From Planctomycetaceae bacterium (GTDB lineage Bacteria > Planctomycetota > Phycisphaerae > Phycisphaerales > SM1A02), in the NCBI GenBank assembly GCA_947474065.1, contig CANJHD010000001.1, positions 1 to 64,000 of the forward strand: a DNA stretch of 64,000 bases. The letters are read 5' to 3'. Position 1 is the first letter of the stretch, and the number at the start of each line of letters is the position of its first letter. Under the pieces are notes generated by a model that was not told where the DNA came from, searched no databases, and was given only the letters and a program-made list of their open reading frames with translations. Made by a program: the position numbers and the translations under genes. This document shows positions 1 to 8,771 of the stretch, piece after piece.

Positions 1-366
1 AAGGTCATCTCGATCAAGGACTTCGGTTGCTTCATCGAACTCGTCCCTGGAACCGACGGCATGTGCCACGTGTCGGAACTGGCGCACGGCTTCGTGATGA
101 ACGTCACTGAAGTCGTCAAGATCGGCGACGTCGTCAAGGTCAAGGTCATCAACGTCGACGACAGCGGTCGCATCAAGCTGAGCCGCAAGGCCCTGCTTGA
201 GGCCCCAGCCGGCGGCGGCGGTGGCGAAGGCGGCGGTGGCGGCAGTGGTGGTGGCGGCGGCAGCGGTGGCGGTGGCGGTCGTCGCGACGGCGGAGACCGC
301 GGTGGACGCGATGGCGGTCGCGACGGTGGACGCCGCGACCGTGAAGGCGCTCCAGCCCAGTACTGA
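1..366 (+). CDS. pnp: Polyribonucleotide nucleotidyltransferase, C-terminal part (S1 domain and Gly/Arg tail)
   Basis: This is the 3' end of a gene that begins before the window; frame 1 is open from base 1. The visible part is an S1 RNA-binding domain (VISIKDFGCFIELVPG, then DGMCHVSEL, and KVKVINVDDSGRIKLSRKAL), the arrangement found at the C-terminus of PNPase, the phosphorolytic 3'-5' exoribonuclease of mRNA decay. After S1 comes a long run of Gly-rich repeats and then an Arg/Gly/Asp tail (RRDGGDRGG type), which resembles RGG-like RNA-binding tails. A strong intrinsic terminator follows the stop. The catalytic RNase PH and KH domains lie outside the window, so another S1 protein such as ribosomal S1 is not fully excluded, but the single terminal S1 plus tail favours PNPase. 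Confidence 0.8.
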   Translation, partial: KVISIKDFGCFIELVPGTDGMCHVSELAHGFVMNVTEVVKIGDVVKVKVINVDDSGRIKLSRKALLEAPAGGGGGEGGGGGSGGGGGSGGGGGRRDGGDRGGRDGGRDGGRRDREGAPAQY

Positions 367-391
367 TCGGGCAGTGAGATAGTAAATTTCC

Positions 392-430
392 CTGAGGCCG
401 CCCAAATCTTGGGCGGCCTCAGTGTTTTTT
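392..430 (+). terminator. Rho-independent terminator after pnp
   Basis: A perfect 14-bp stem (CTGAGGCCGCCCAA paired with TTGGGCGGCCTCAG) with a 3-nt loop is followed by TGTTTTTT. It begins about 25 bases after the pnp stop and separates pnp from the cold-shock gene. Confidence 0.93.
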
Positions 431-684
431 GAAAGAAACTTATTTGAACACGCAGACGGGCTTCGCCCTAAACCCTTTACCTGTAACGATCTATGGAGCA
501 CGTCCCTTTTGAGGCGATATCACTCGTTTGAAACTCAGAAAGTATTGATTGTTCAGACTTGCATAAGTCCGGAAACCGGAGCACAATACGATCCGCCTCG
601 GTTTGTTTGGGGCAAGCGGCTCACACAACCGCACCTTCCTGCGTCTTCAACTGTAGGAATGTCTCCAAGACGGAGCGAGCAACC

Positions 685-939
685 ATGTCCAACACCACTC
701 TCGAAAACGTAGAAGGCCAAGTGAAATGGTTCGATCCCCGCAAGGGATTCGGATTCATCGTTGGACCTCAAGGCCAGGACATTTTCGTTCACTTCTCAGT
801 GATCGATCAGGAGGGCGGATTCCGCACCCTGAATGACGCTGAAATGGTCATGTATTCCGCGACTGAAGGCGCCAAGGGATGGGCAGCTACCAAGGCTCGT
901 TCGCTGACCCGCGTCCCAGCCGCCGGCAGCAGCACATGA
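685..939 (+). CDS. Cold-shock domain protein (CspA family)
   Basis: An 84-residue single-domain protein. RNP1-like GQVKWFDPRKGFGFI and RNP2-like DIFVHFSVI mark a cold-shock OB fold that binds single-stranded RNA or DNA and acts as an RNA chaperone. It is slightly longer than E. coli CspA (70 residues) because of a C-terminal extension. The ORF track starts at 559, but the ATG at 685 is preceded by GGAG at a good distance and begins exactly where family similarity begins. The 250 bases between the pnp terminator and this start hold no gene. They contain a short hairpin (TCCGGAAACCGGA) and would give a long 5' leader, which is common in cold-shock genes, but I cannot show that it is regulatory. 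Confidence 0.9.
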   Translation: MSNTTLENVEGQVKWFDPRKGFGFIVGPQGQDIFVHFSVIDQEGGFRTLNDAEMVMYSATEGAKGWAATKARSLTRVPAAGSST

Positions 940-964
940 TCTGTCGCCCAATGCGGCGCGCCTG

Positions 965-2053
965 ATGCATATTCAAATGTCTACTCCCCTGCTGACCGCA
1001 GGTCTGTTGCCTGCCCGACACCTTCGCGTGCCGGGCGCTTCTGTTCAGGGCGGCGCCACTGAGGTGGCTGCCGTTCACGGGGTGCCAAGCCAACCGATTG
1101 CCACGCATCCCTCCGCAAGTGAGTCGCTCCCCGGATGGGCGTTTCTCACGATTGCACTGTGCTCTGTCCTTTGCATCGTTGCACTTGCGTGGTGGATTCC
1201 CTTCCGCATGATGCGCGTGCAACGCACGCGAGTTCGAAACGCGGAGCGGGCGGCCGCTGAGGGTGCTCGCAACGCGGAGATTGCTTCCATGACGCGCGGT
1301 CTTGCGCACGAGATCAAGAACCCGCTCTCCACCGTGGTCTTGAATGCGCAACTCCTGCGCGAAGAAATCCTCGACTCACCTCTCGGCGAATCAGACCGCG
1401 CCAGCATGTCTCGTCGCGTCGACACGCTGGCGCGCGAAGCTGCGCGCCTCCGTGACATCCTCACTGACTTCCTGCGCTACGCGGGTCGCATGCAACTTGA
1501 TCGCCGGCACTGTGACCTACGTGATGCAGTTGGGGAAATCAGCGACTTCTTCATGCCGCAAGCTGAACAAGCGGGCGTTCGATTCATTCTTCATGCTGAC
1601 AGCCATCCGGTCATTGTTGATGCCGATCCATCACTTATCAAGCAAGCGCTACTCAACTTGCTCCTGAATTCAGTGCAGGCGATGCAAGACCTTCCAGAAG
1701 ATCGCGCGCGCACCCTTCAGCTTTCAGTGCATATCGACCACGCAGATAATCGGAGCGGGCAGCCCCGCTGCGCTGCCATCGATGTCGAAGACACTGGTCC
1801 AGGATTGCCTGCCGAGACGATTCAGCACGCCTTCGAGCCGTATCACACCACCAAACCGGGTGGAAATGGCCTTGGACTTGCTACCGCACGGCGCATTGTT
1901 GAAGCGCACGGCGGAAGTATTGAGGCGCTCCAGGCTGTCACTGGCAATGGCGCGCGATTTCGCATCACGCTGCCGCTCGCGCGGCACACCCCACCACGCG
2001 TCACTCCAACCAGTCTTTCGCCTTCAGACGCTCTGGAACATAGGTCTCCGTGA
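965..2053 (+). CDS. Membrane-anchored sensor histidine kinase (orphan)
   Basis: A 362-residue protein. One transmembrane segment lies near residues 57-77 (WAFLTIALCSVLCIVALAWW). It is followed by a short linker, a HisKA dimerisation domain with the phospho-acceptor in GLAHEIKNPLS, and a HATPase_c domain with N box LLNLLLNSVQAM, G1 box DVEDTGPGLP and G2 box GGNGLGLATARRI. There is no recognisable periplasmic sensor domain, so the N-terminus is minimal. No response regulator is adjacent, so the partner is unknown. The start is uncertain: ATG at 965 and at 980 both lack a clear Shine-Dalgarno sequence. The 3' end overlaps the convergent topoisomerase VI A gene by 53 bp. Confidence 0.88.
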   Translation: MHIQMSTPLLTAGLLPARHLRVPGASVQGGATEVAAVHGVPSQPIATHPSASESLPGWAFLTIALCSVLCIVALAWWIPFRMMRVQRTRVRNAERAAAEGARNAEIASMTRGLAHEIKNPLSTVVLNAQLLREEILDSPLGESDRASMSRRVDTLAREAARLRDILTDFLRYAGRMQLDRRHCDLRDAVGEISDFFMPQAEQAGVRFILHADSHPVIVDADPSLIKQALLNLLLNSVQAMQDLPEDRARTLQLSVHIDHADNRSGQPRCAAIDVEDTGPGLPAETIQHAFEPYHTTKPGGNGLGLATARRIVEAHGGSIEALQAVTGNGARFRITLPLARHTPPRVTPTSLSPSDALEHRSP

Positions 2054-3137
2054 CATATGAGATGTCCTTGGTGATCAATGACTCCACTTCCATCTTGAAA
2101 CCATTGTTGAGCATGCCAGCAATCTCGCGCTGCCAACCCTTGTGTCCTTCAAACCACGGATAGGCCGCAATTTCCTTGGCGCGCTTGATATCAGTGTCAT
2201 TCAGCGCAATCTGCACATCATCACTCAAACCACAAGCGCGGTAATCACTGGCGCGGATGCCTAAGTATTTGACATCCGGGATCGCCAAGCGCTCACTTTC
2301 GAATGCCAGGGAGATACTGCCCTGCTTGATCACGCTGTAGATGTAGTGCCCCCACGGATCGCAGTCGAGCAGGCAATAAACGGGCAGGCCAAGTTCTTCG
2401 TTCAGCCGACGTAGCAAGCGGCGAACTCCCCGCGGCGGCTGTCCGCCACCTTCGGTCAAGATGCAATTGTGCTTCTCCCAGAAGCGATCCTCGTTGAAGC
2501 GACTCCAAACGGTGTTCTTCTCCACATGCAGAACGAATTTCGCATCGCACTTCTTGAATTTGATGACATCCGGTTCCACAATCGATGGGATGGCATATCC
2601 ACCGGAGCCCATGCGTCGGCAGTCAATTTCATCGCCCGAGTCAATGATGGTGATGTTGCCCACCATCGTGCCCGCCTTCTTGGCGAAGATGTGCAATTCC
2701 TCGCGGAGCGCCGCGAGTGAGACTTCGAGATCTTCCAAAATGCCGTCCGACTCGTCCTGGTCAGCGAAGGTCTTTTCCTTCGTGCCCGCCACGGTGTGCA
2801 GACCCTTGTAGAACATTCCACGCAAACTGAGCGTCTTCTCGGCTGCAATCAAGTCTTTGATGCTTGAAGAATGCAGCATCGTCTGCATAAAGCTCTTCGC
2901 CTGACTCAGGTTGAAGAGACCGCGCTCTTGCGCAGCGGGCCCCATTTGCAGAATGCCCTTCTTCTTGTTCCAAAGCGTGTTGCTCTTGGTACGCGTTGGG
3001 ACGCGAACGATCGGTTCATTCCCAGCAAGCGAACGCTTGGCTACATCCGTTGCAAGTGTGACAATCTTCTTCTCAGTAGCGGCGTCGCGCTCCTTCTTGG
3101 TGCGAGCGGGCGCGCTGGGTGTCTTCTGCTTTGCCAT
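2001..3137 (-). CDS. top6A: DNA topoisomerase VI subunit A (Spo11-like)
   Basis: A 378-residue protein of the Spo11/TopoVIA family, the DNA-cleaving subunit of a type IIB topoisomerase. The winged-helix (5Y-CAP) part carries the probable catalytic tyrosine in LSLRGMFYKGLH. The Toprim fold follows, with a conserved Glu in LHVEKNTVW and the metal-binding acidic pair in LLDCDPWGHYIY. Length and domain order match archaeal TopoVIA. It lies 29 bp downstream of subunit B on the same strand, so the two are probably co-transcribed. Topoisomerase VI is typical of archaea and plants and is sporadic in bacteria. The 3' end overlaps the histidine kinase gene tail to tail. Confidence 0.92.
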   Translation of the reverse strand: MAKQKTPSAPARTKKERDAATEKKIVTLATDVAKRSLAGNEPIVRVPTRTKSNTLWNKKKGILQMGPAAQERGLFNLSQAKSFMQTMLHSSSIKDLIAAEKTLSLRGMFYKGLHTVAGTKEKTFADQDESDGILEDLEVSLAALREELHIFAKKAGTMVGNITIIDSGDEIDCRRMGSGGYAIPSIVEPDVIKFKKCDAKFVLHVEKNTVWSRFNEDRFWEKHNCILTEGGGQPPRGVRRLLRRLNEELGLPVYCLLDCDPWGHYIYSVIKQGSISLAFESERLAIPDVKYLGIRASDYRACGLSDDVQIALNDTDIKRAKEIAAYPWFEGHKGWQREIAGMLNNGFKMEVESLITKDISYVTETYVPERLKAKDWLE

Positions 3138-3166
3138 GGTGTCGTTCCTATTTCGGTAGTAAATGA

Positions 3167-5374
3167 TCAGAAGAGGCGTGGGCCGTCATTGCTCGACTTG
3201 TTGCTGCCAGGCTTGCGACTGGCTGCCTTGGCGGCACGAGCACGAAGTTCCGTTCGAGCAGCCGACTCCGGTGCCTTCTTCGCAGTCCGCTTGGGGCTCG
3301 CTGCGGAATCTGGCTTGGAGTTCGCCCGAGCGGCGGACTTGCTGCCGCTCTTACTGCTTGCCTTACTGCCTGCCTTGCTGCTGGTATTCGATTTCCCGGT
3401 CACACCCGCGCCCGACTGCTTCTTGGCGGTGTTTCCGAAGTCAAGCGGCGCAAACGGCGTAGATGAAAGCTGCGCAACCGCTGGCGCGATGGCATCGTGC
3501 ACGATGAGCACGCCATCATCATCCGGTCCGGATGGCTCCTCGTCCTTGATCACCTTGCCATCTTCGTCGAGCACTTGATCCGCCACTGCAGTTCGTGCGT
3601 TGGCTTGTTCCAAGAGCGCGTCATAAATCGCCTTCGGATCAGCACCCATGATGGCATGCACCGCCTTGGCAATCTCGCCGATGTAACGCTCAAACACATC
3701 GCGGCGCAAACCCTCGCGACGCATGCGCTGTCGCTTACGCAGATAGGTGCCAAGCTTGCGCCCGCACTCCATCAACGCCAGTTTCATTTCCTTGCGAATC
3801 TCGTCATAGTCCGCAATGGCTTCCTTGCTCTCGCTGGTGAATGGCACCCAGACGGACGCCATGTGAATCATGATCACCAGTGGTCCAACAGGAATTCCAC
3901 CGCGCGGCTGTGACAAGTTGTAGTTCTTCCAACCCGTTTCGCTCACGGCTTTGAAGCTCGAACACGCACTCTGCTGAAAGAGCAGCGGAACGCGGTTGGC
4001 AAAGCGAATCACACGCGCCGTTTCGTCGCCCGGCAACTCGCCACCAAACGCAATGGCGGCTTCGATCTGGAATGGTCGACCACGATAAACATCCGCTTCA
4101 CGGCTCGACGCCGCGTAGAACTCTGCACGCACACCCTTGAGCATGCCTGCAAGTAATTGTCGAACACCGATCGGCGCGAGGCAATCCGTTGGCGGCGGGG
4201 CTAACTTCGATTCCTGAAAGACTTTGAAGAGCTTCTCGGCCTGCGGCGGACCGATGTCCGCAACCTTCGTGCGGCTCGTCAGCCCAATTGACTCACACAT
4301 GCCACTCGCCGTGGATGCGCTCACGCGACAGAAACATTCCTGCAGGAATTTGAAGAGCGTGCCGCCCTTCTCAGTTGCCTCGTAATCCTTCAGCATTTGC
4401 AGAAGGATTCCCAACTCGATTCCCTTCGGATGCGGCTGGATTTCCTTGGTTTCGCGTGGCAATTCATGCACCCCGCGCGGAAAGACAATGACTCCGTTGG
4501 TCTCGGTGGTGACCTTTGCAACCGCAGCTGCACTCGCCTCTGCGGCGGTCAACACATCGGGCTCATCATCTTCAGTGACGCGGGTCGGCGGCACAAAGAC
4601 AATGCGCGCATGTGGGTTAGCAATCGCGGTCAGTTCGAGGAATTCATCCACCGAACCACGACCGCGCTGGTACTTGCCATCAAGTTCAATGCTGACAGAC
4701 GTGCCAGTTGGGAATTCTTCGGCCGTGAGGAATCCACTCTGCTCAGCAAGCGCGCGCGTTCCCGCGGTCAAGTTGCGAAGACGATCCGGCGGAAAGACCT
4801 TGACTTCCTTATCGAACGTCACTTCAGCGCGGTTGGTCTTCGTATTCATCGCCAACTCGATGTGGTGCGTTGGTTGACCAGCCTTCGGCTTCGTAAAGAT
4901 CGCCATCGGACGACCGGTGGTGATCAGTCCGTACATCCCGGCGGCACTGATACCGATGCCCTGCTGACCGCGGCTCATTTTTAAACGGTGAAACTTTGAT
5001 CCATAGAGCAGACGACCAAAGATGTTCTCCACCTGCTTGCGAACAATGCCCGGCCCGTTGTCGACCACCGTCACGCGGTAGCGCGAACTCTTGGCCGTTG
5101 CTGGGCGCGTTGGCTCAAGGTCCTCAATGATCACCGCGATCTCCGGCAGGATCTCTGCTTCTTCGCACGCATCAAGCGAGTTGTCCACCGCTTCCTTGAT
5201 CGTGGTGAGCATCGCCTTGCGCGGGTTGTCAAAACCCAGCAAGTGGCGGTTCTTGGCAAAGAATTCGCTGACCGAAATGTCCCGCTGCCGAGTGGCCATG
5301 GACTCCGCGTCGACCTTGGGCGTAGCGGACTTCTTCTTCGGTTCAGCCACTACAGCTGCTTCCTTGGCTGCCAT
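3167..5374 (-). CDS. top6B: DNA topoisomerase VI subunit B (GHKL ATPase) with basic C-terminal tail
   Basis: A 735-residue ATPase subunit of topoisomerase VI. The Bergerat/GHKL fold is seen as KEAVDNSLDACEEAEILPEI (N box), VVDNGPGIV (G1) and GQQGIGISAAGMYG (ATP lid). H2TH and transducer regions follow. The last ~75 residues are a low-complexity Lys/Ser/Ala tail (SSKAGSKASSKSGSKSAAR) similar in composition to histone H1-like tails, where archaeal enzymes may instead carry an Ig-like domain or end. The ORF track begins at 5422, but the ATG at 5374 has a strong AAAGGAGG sequence 6 bases upstream and is chosen here. Subunit A follows 29 bp later. Confidence 0.92.
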   Translation of the reverse strand: MAAKEAAVVAEPKKKSATPKVDAESMATRQRDISVSEFFAKNRHLLGFDNPRKAMLTTIKEAVDNSLDACEEAEILPEIAVIIEDLEPTRPATAKSSRYRVTVVDNGPGIVRKQVENIFGRLLYGSKFHRLKMSRGQQGIGISAAGMYGLITTGRPMAIFTKPKAGQPTHHIELAMNTKTNRAEVTFDKEVKVFPPDRLRNLTAGTRALAEQSGFLTAEEFPTGTSVSIELDGKYQRGRGSVDEFLELTAIANPHARIVFVPPTRVTEDDEPDVLTAAEASAAAVAKVTTETNGVIVFPRGVHELPRETKEIQPHPKGIELGILLQMLKDYEATEKGGTLFKFLQECFCRVSASTASGMCESIGLTSRTKVADIGPPQAEKLFKVFQESKLAPPPTDCLAPIGVRQLLAGMLKGVRAEFYAASSREADVYRGRPFQIEAAIAFGGELPGDETARVIRFANRVPLLFQQSACSSFKAVSETGWKNYNLSQPRGGIPVGPLVIMIHMASVWVPFTSESKEAIADYDEIRKEMKLALMECGRKLGTYLRKRQRMRREGLRRDVFERYIGEIAKAVHAIMGADPKAIYDALLEQANARTAVADQVLDEDGKVIKDEEPSGPDDDGVLIVHDAIAPAVAQLSSTPFAPLDFGNTAKKQSGAGVTGKSNTSSKAGSKASSKSGSKSAARANSKPDSAASPKRTAKKAPESAARTELRARAAKAASRKPGSNKSSNDGPRLF

Positions 5375-5556
5375 TTCGGCCTCCTTTACGTGCGTTCGCG
5401 GTTCAATGCTTCCCGTGCCCAACGTCCTGGATCACGGGCCGCGTAATGCTTCGCCACTGAGGGGCGAAGGGCGGGTACGGTAGCAGGATCGGCTGAATGC
5501 CCTGCCGGACTAGGTTTTTTGCTATCCTCGCCGACCCTTAACTCACGGAGAACATC

Positions 5557-6027
5557 ATGGAAACAAGCCTCATCATTCTTAAGCCAGACGCCGTTCAGCG
5601 CGGTCTCATGGGTCGCATCATCAGCCGCTTTGAAGAGAAGGGCCTACAAATCGTGGGCGCCAAGCTCACGCAAATCAGCCAAGAGCTAGCAGCGGAGCAC
5701 TACAAGGATCACGCGGCGCGGCCGTTCTATCCTGGCCTCGTCAAGTTCATGACCTCAAGCCCGGTACTGGTTCTGGCCATTCGCGGGAACGGCGCCGTGG
5801 CGATTTGCCGCAACCTGATGGGCGCTACTTTCGGCTCAAAGGCCGCCGGCGGCACCATCCGGGGCGACTTTGGCGTTTCCAATAGTTTCAACCTGATCCA
5901 TGGCTCCGATAGCCCGGAAGCTGCCATCCGCGAGCTTTCGCTGTTCTTCAATAAGGGTGATGTCTTGGACTACAAGCGCCCGAGCGACGCGTGGGTCTAT
6001 GACATGTCGAGCGGAACGCCGGAATAA
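5557..6027 (+). CDS. ndk: Nucleoside diphosphate kinase
   Basis: A 156-residue enzyme that transfers the gamma-phosphate between nucleoside triphosphates and diphosphates through a phosphohistidine. The start is METSLIILKPDAVQRGL, the Arg-rich and Kpn-loop regions are present, and the active-site histidine lies in SFNLIHGSDSPEAA. The length is slightly above the bacterial norm of about 140 because of a C-terminal extension ending in DMSSGTPE. The start has CACGGAGAA upstream. It is a single-gene unit: topoisomerase VI is divergent upstream, and a strong terminator follows the stop. Confidence 0.96.
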   Translation: METSLIILKPDAVQRGLMGRIISRFEEKGLQIVGAKLTQISQELAAEHYKDHAARPFYPGLVKFMTSSPVLVLAIRGNGAVAICRNLMGATFGSKAAGGTIRGDFGVSNSFNLIHGSDSPEAAIRELSLFFNKGDVLDYKRPSDAWVYDMSSGTPE

Positions 6028-6060
6028 GCGGCACTCTGAGATCCCGTAACGTCTAATAAT

Positions 6061-6103
6061 AAAAGCCAAGGCGCCCTTTAAAAGGCGCCTTGGCTGCTTT
6101 TTG
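6061..6103 (+). terminator. Rho-independent terminator after ndk
   Basis: AGCCAAGGCGCC pairs perfectly with GGCGCCTTGGCT around an A/T-rich loop and is followed by GCTTTTT, about 35 bases after the ndk stop. Confidence 0.93.
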
Positions 6104-6303
6104 AACACCATCCGGAATATTCCAGAACCGGCACGAGGGACGGTGCATCTCAACACCAGACTGCCACGGACAACTTCCCGGGGAGGAAAATTCAAAGCGA
6201 ATCGATCACCAGACTCGGGGGTTTCAACCTCAATTGAATCCGCGATGAACTCCTTGCGAAATCTTTCGTAGGACAACAAGCGGACCCCACCCGCCACACA
6301 CCC

Positions 6304-7404
6304 ATGACCACACTTCCTCACAGCATCTTGGACGGAGAAGGTCGGCTTCCTCAGGCACGAGCTCGTCATCGCCGGGAGCGCACCCCTGCCGGAGGCGGCT
6401 CTGGCGCCACACCTCCCACGCCGACCGAGCGTCCCGCGCGCGTCGAGCCCAAAGCCACGCGAGCACAGCGCAGCCGAGCGGATGCCGCGACCCTGAGCGA
6501 GTTGCTGTCTGAGGAAATCGATTTCATGGATCACCCCGACTTTCACAAGTCTGGTGCCGAACGACGCATCTACACGGATGCAGCCGATGTCCCTCGCCCC
6601 ACCGTCACGTGGTATCGACCCATGATGGATGACATCGGCATCACTTCGCCGCGCCGACATGAAGGCGTGGTACTGACTGGTGCACAAGAGCGGGTGATCT
6701 TCATGCAGTTCAACTACGCGCGCTACCGCATGAATCGCATCCAGAAGGGGCTGCGTGGTCGTGCTCCAAGCCCAGAAGATGCGCGGGAGTTGCTGCGCTG
6801 GAACCGCATTGCGACTGGGTATCGCGAACAAATCGCCGAAACGAATCTAGCACTTGTCTTGGCTATGGCCAAGCGCGTTCGACTCGGCGAAGGCGAATAC
6901 GCCGATCTGATCGGCGAAGGCAACATGGCGCTCATGCGCTCTGTTGACAAGTTCGACTGCGGTCGCGGATTCAAGTTCAGCACCTACGCATGTCGATCGA
7001 TTCTGAAGGCATTCAGCCGCCACGGAATCAAGATTGCCAAGCACAAGCAGCGCTTCCCGGTTGAATTTGATCCAGCGCTCGAACAAGGCGATGGTGTTGC
7101 TTCCATCCGAGCAGCCTCAGAACGACAAGATGCTGCAGAAGTCCGCGAAATCGTTGAATCAAACCGCGCTGCACTCAGCGATGTCGAGCGCGAAGTAGTC
7201 ATGCACCGCTTTGCATTCCAAGGCCTTGATCAGGGTCGCGCGCCAACGCTCGCGCAGATTGGTCTCCTCATCGGGCTCACCAAGGAACGCGTTCGACAGA
7301 TTCAAAATCAGGCGCTCGCCAAGATTCGCATGACCCTCGAAGGATCCTCGTCGGGCAAAGGCTCACGAGGCGACAGGCACTCCCCGTCCGTCGGCATGAA
7401 CTGA
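6304..7404 (+). CDS. Divergent RNA polymerase sigma-70 family factor
   Basis: A 366-residue protein. About 130 N-terminal residues are poorly conserved and Arg/Pro-rich. Region 2 follows: NLALVLAMAKRV, ADLIGEGNMALMRSVDKF, and the -10 recognition and melting segment GFKFSTYACRSILKAFSR. Region 4 closes the protein with a helix-turn-helix, TLAQIGLLIGLTKERVRQIQ. The segment between them is short and I see no convincing region 3, so this is an alternative sigma factor related to primary or group 3 sigmas rather than RpoD itself. Start choice is weak because no clear Shine-Dalgarno sequence precedes the ATG. The 200 bases upstream hold no gene. Confidence 0.85.
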   Translation: MTTLPHSILDGEGRLPQARARHRRERTPAGGGSGATPPTPTERPARVEPKATRAQRSRADAATLSELLSEEIDFMDHPDFHKSGAERRIYTDAADVPRPTVTWYRPMMDDIGITSPRRHEGVVLTGAQERVIFMQFNYARYRMNRIQKGLRGRAPSPEDARELLRWNRIATGYREQIAETNLALVLAMAKRVRLGEGEYADLIGEGNMALMRSVDKFDCGRGFKFSTYACRSILKAFSRHGIKIAKHKQRFPVEFDPALEQGDGVASIRAASERQDAAEVREIVESNRAALSDVEREVVMHRFAFQGLDQGRAPTLAQIGLLIGLTKERVRQIQNQALAKIRMTLEGSSSGKGSRGDRHSPSVGMN

Positions 7405-7420
7405 AGAACCTGTCACGCTG

Positions 7421-8698
7421 CTAGTTCGAACGCAATGCACTTGCCTTGCGTGCCGAAAGAACGGCGCTGACGGCTATAGCCACCGTACTCGCTGCATGAG
7501 CCGCGGCAAATAGCACGATGACATAAGCGTAATCCGCGTAACCGGGAGCTGCCTCGTTACCAATGGCACTCGCTAGCACGATCGACAGTGTGGTGCCGGC
7601 GAAGAAACCAACATCGCCGACCGCTCGGAATGAACCGAGTGCAACCGTTGATCCTCCGCTCTCTGCGGCAATCGCAAGCGAACTTGAAAACAGCGCGCCA
7701 GCACTGATGCCGACTGCAAACATGGTCACGGCCATCGCCGCTTGATTCGATGCTGCAAACGGAATGATGGCAAACGCTATTGCGTACACCAAGCCCGCTG
7801 AGATCCGTACGCGCAAACTTCCAATACGGTCGCAGAGCGCTCCTGCTGGGCCCGTACAGAGCGCCATCAGGAGCAGTGGAATTCCGATCAGCCAACCCCG
7901 CTGACCCTTTGTGTATCCAAGGAATCCAGCCAATACCAACGGAAGCGTGGTGGTAATCAGCCCGCCAGTAGCGCGGTCAAAGAATGCCATGACACAACTC
8001 CAAACCAGCGGTCGCGGACGATCATCCAATCGCCCAAGCGGAACCCGTTGCGCATGCGCTGCACCGCTTGCAACCAAGGGACCGGACTCTGGCTCCACCG
8101 CGGCAATTCCGCCAAGCCAACGCCGAAACACGAGCGCTCCGATTGCCACCAAGACACTCGCAAGCGCGGATACCCCAAAGACAGCAAGTGCAACATCCGA
8201 TCCAGACGCCGCATCGTCACTCACGCCCGCAACACGCTGCGCGGCCAAGCCGCCAGCCACTGCGCCAAGACCAAGACCAAGCAGCAGCGGCGTTGATGCA
8301 AGACCCAGCCCCCGCGCAGCATGCGGCCCTGAATTACGTCGGACCAAATCAAAGAGCGAAGCAAAGACCACAACATCAGTGATGCCCTCCGCCGCGCGTA
8401 CGGCGAGCGATGACCATAGTCCGATGGGAGCCGCAAGAAGCCCCAACAGCACGGCGTCCGCAAGCGAACCAATGACGAGCATCCGAACTGGCCCGGACCG
8501 TCGGCGCCACCAGACGAGCAAAGGCACCGCCGCAACCGCGCCGAGCAGGTTGATCGCCATGAATATCTGCGCTTCCTTGACGGTTGCGCCGTAGCGATCG
8601 ACAAACAACTCCTTCAACACTGGTGCGGCCATGGTGTCCGGCATGGCCGAAAGCACCAGGAGCACAGCAATCAGAGACAGCGTCGATCGGCGGGTCAC
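7421..8698 (-). CDS. Major facilitator superfamily transporter
   Basis: About 425 residues with roughly 12 hydrophobic segments, starting with STLSLIAVLLVLSAMPDT and including the MFS loop-2 like positively charged turn VWWRRRSGPVRML. The substrate cannot be read from the sequence. The ORF track starts at 8785, inside the divergent CoA-transferase gene. I prefer the GTG at 8698 (VTRRSTLSL...), which puts two arginines just before the first membrane helix and leaves a 70-bp divergent promoter region. The longer start remains possible. The 3' end is 17 bases from the convergent sigma factor gene. Confidence 0.8.
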   Translation of the reverse strand: MTRRSTLSLIAVLLVLSAMPDTMAAPVLKELFVDRYGATVKEAQIFMAINLLGAVAAVPLLVWWRRRSGPVRMLVIGSLADAVLLGLLAAPIGLWSSLAVRAAEGITDVVVFASLFDLVRRNSGPHAARGLGLASTPLLLGLGLGAVAGGLAAQRVAGVSDDAASGSDVALAVFGVSALASVLVAIGALVFRRWLGGIAAVEPESGPLVASGAAHAQRVPLGRLDDRPRPLVWSCVMAFFDRATGGLITTTLPLVLAGFLGYTKGQRGWLIGIPLLLMALCTGPAGALCDRIGSLRVRISAGLVYAIAFAIIPFAASNQAAMAVTMFAVGISAGALFSSSLAIAAESGGSTVALGSFRAVGDVGFFAGTTLSIVLASAIGNEAAPGYADYAYVIVLFAAAHAASTVAIAVSAVLSARKASALRSN

Positions 8699-8771
8699 GG
8701 GAACAACAAGCCTAGCCGCGCGGGGGTTACACTTCCGCACCGCACCGCGTGAAACGCAGGAGATCTGATAC

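Noticed and set aside
5836-6831. 331-residue minus-strand ORF covering the ndk terminator region
   Set aside because: It spans ndk, a terminator and the sigma factor start; no domain is visible.
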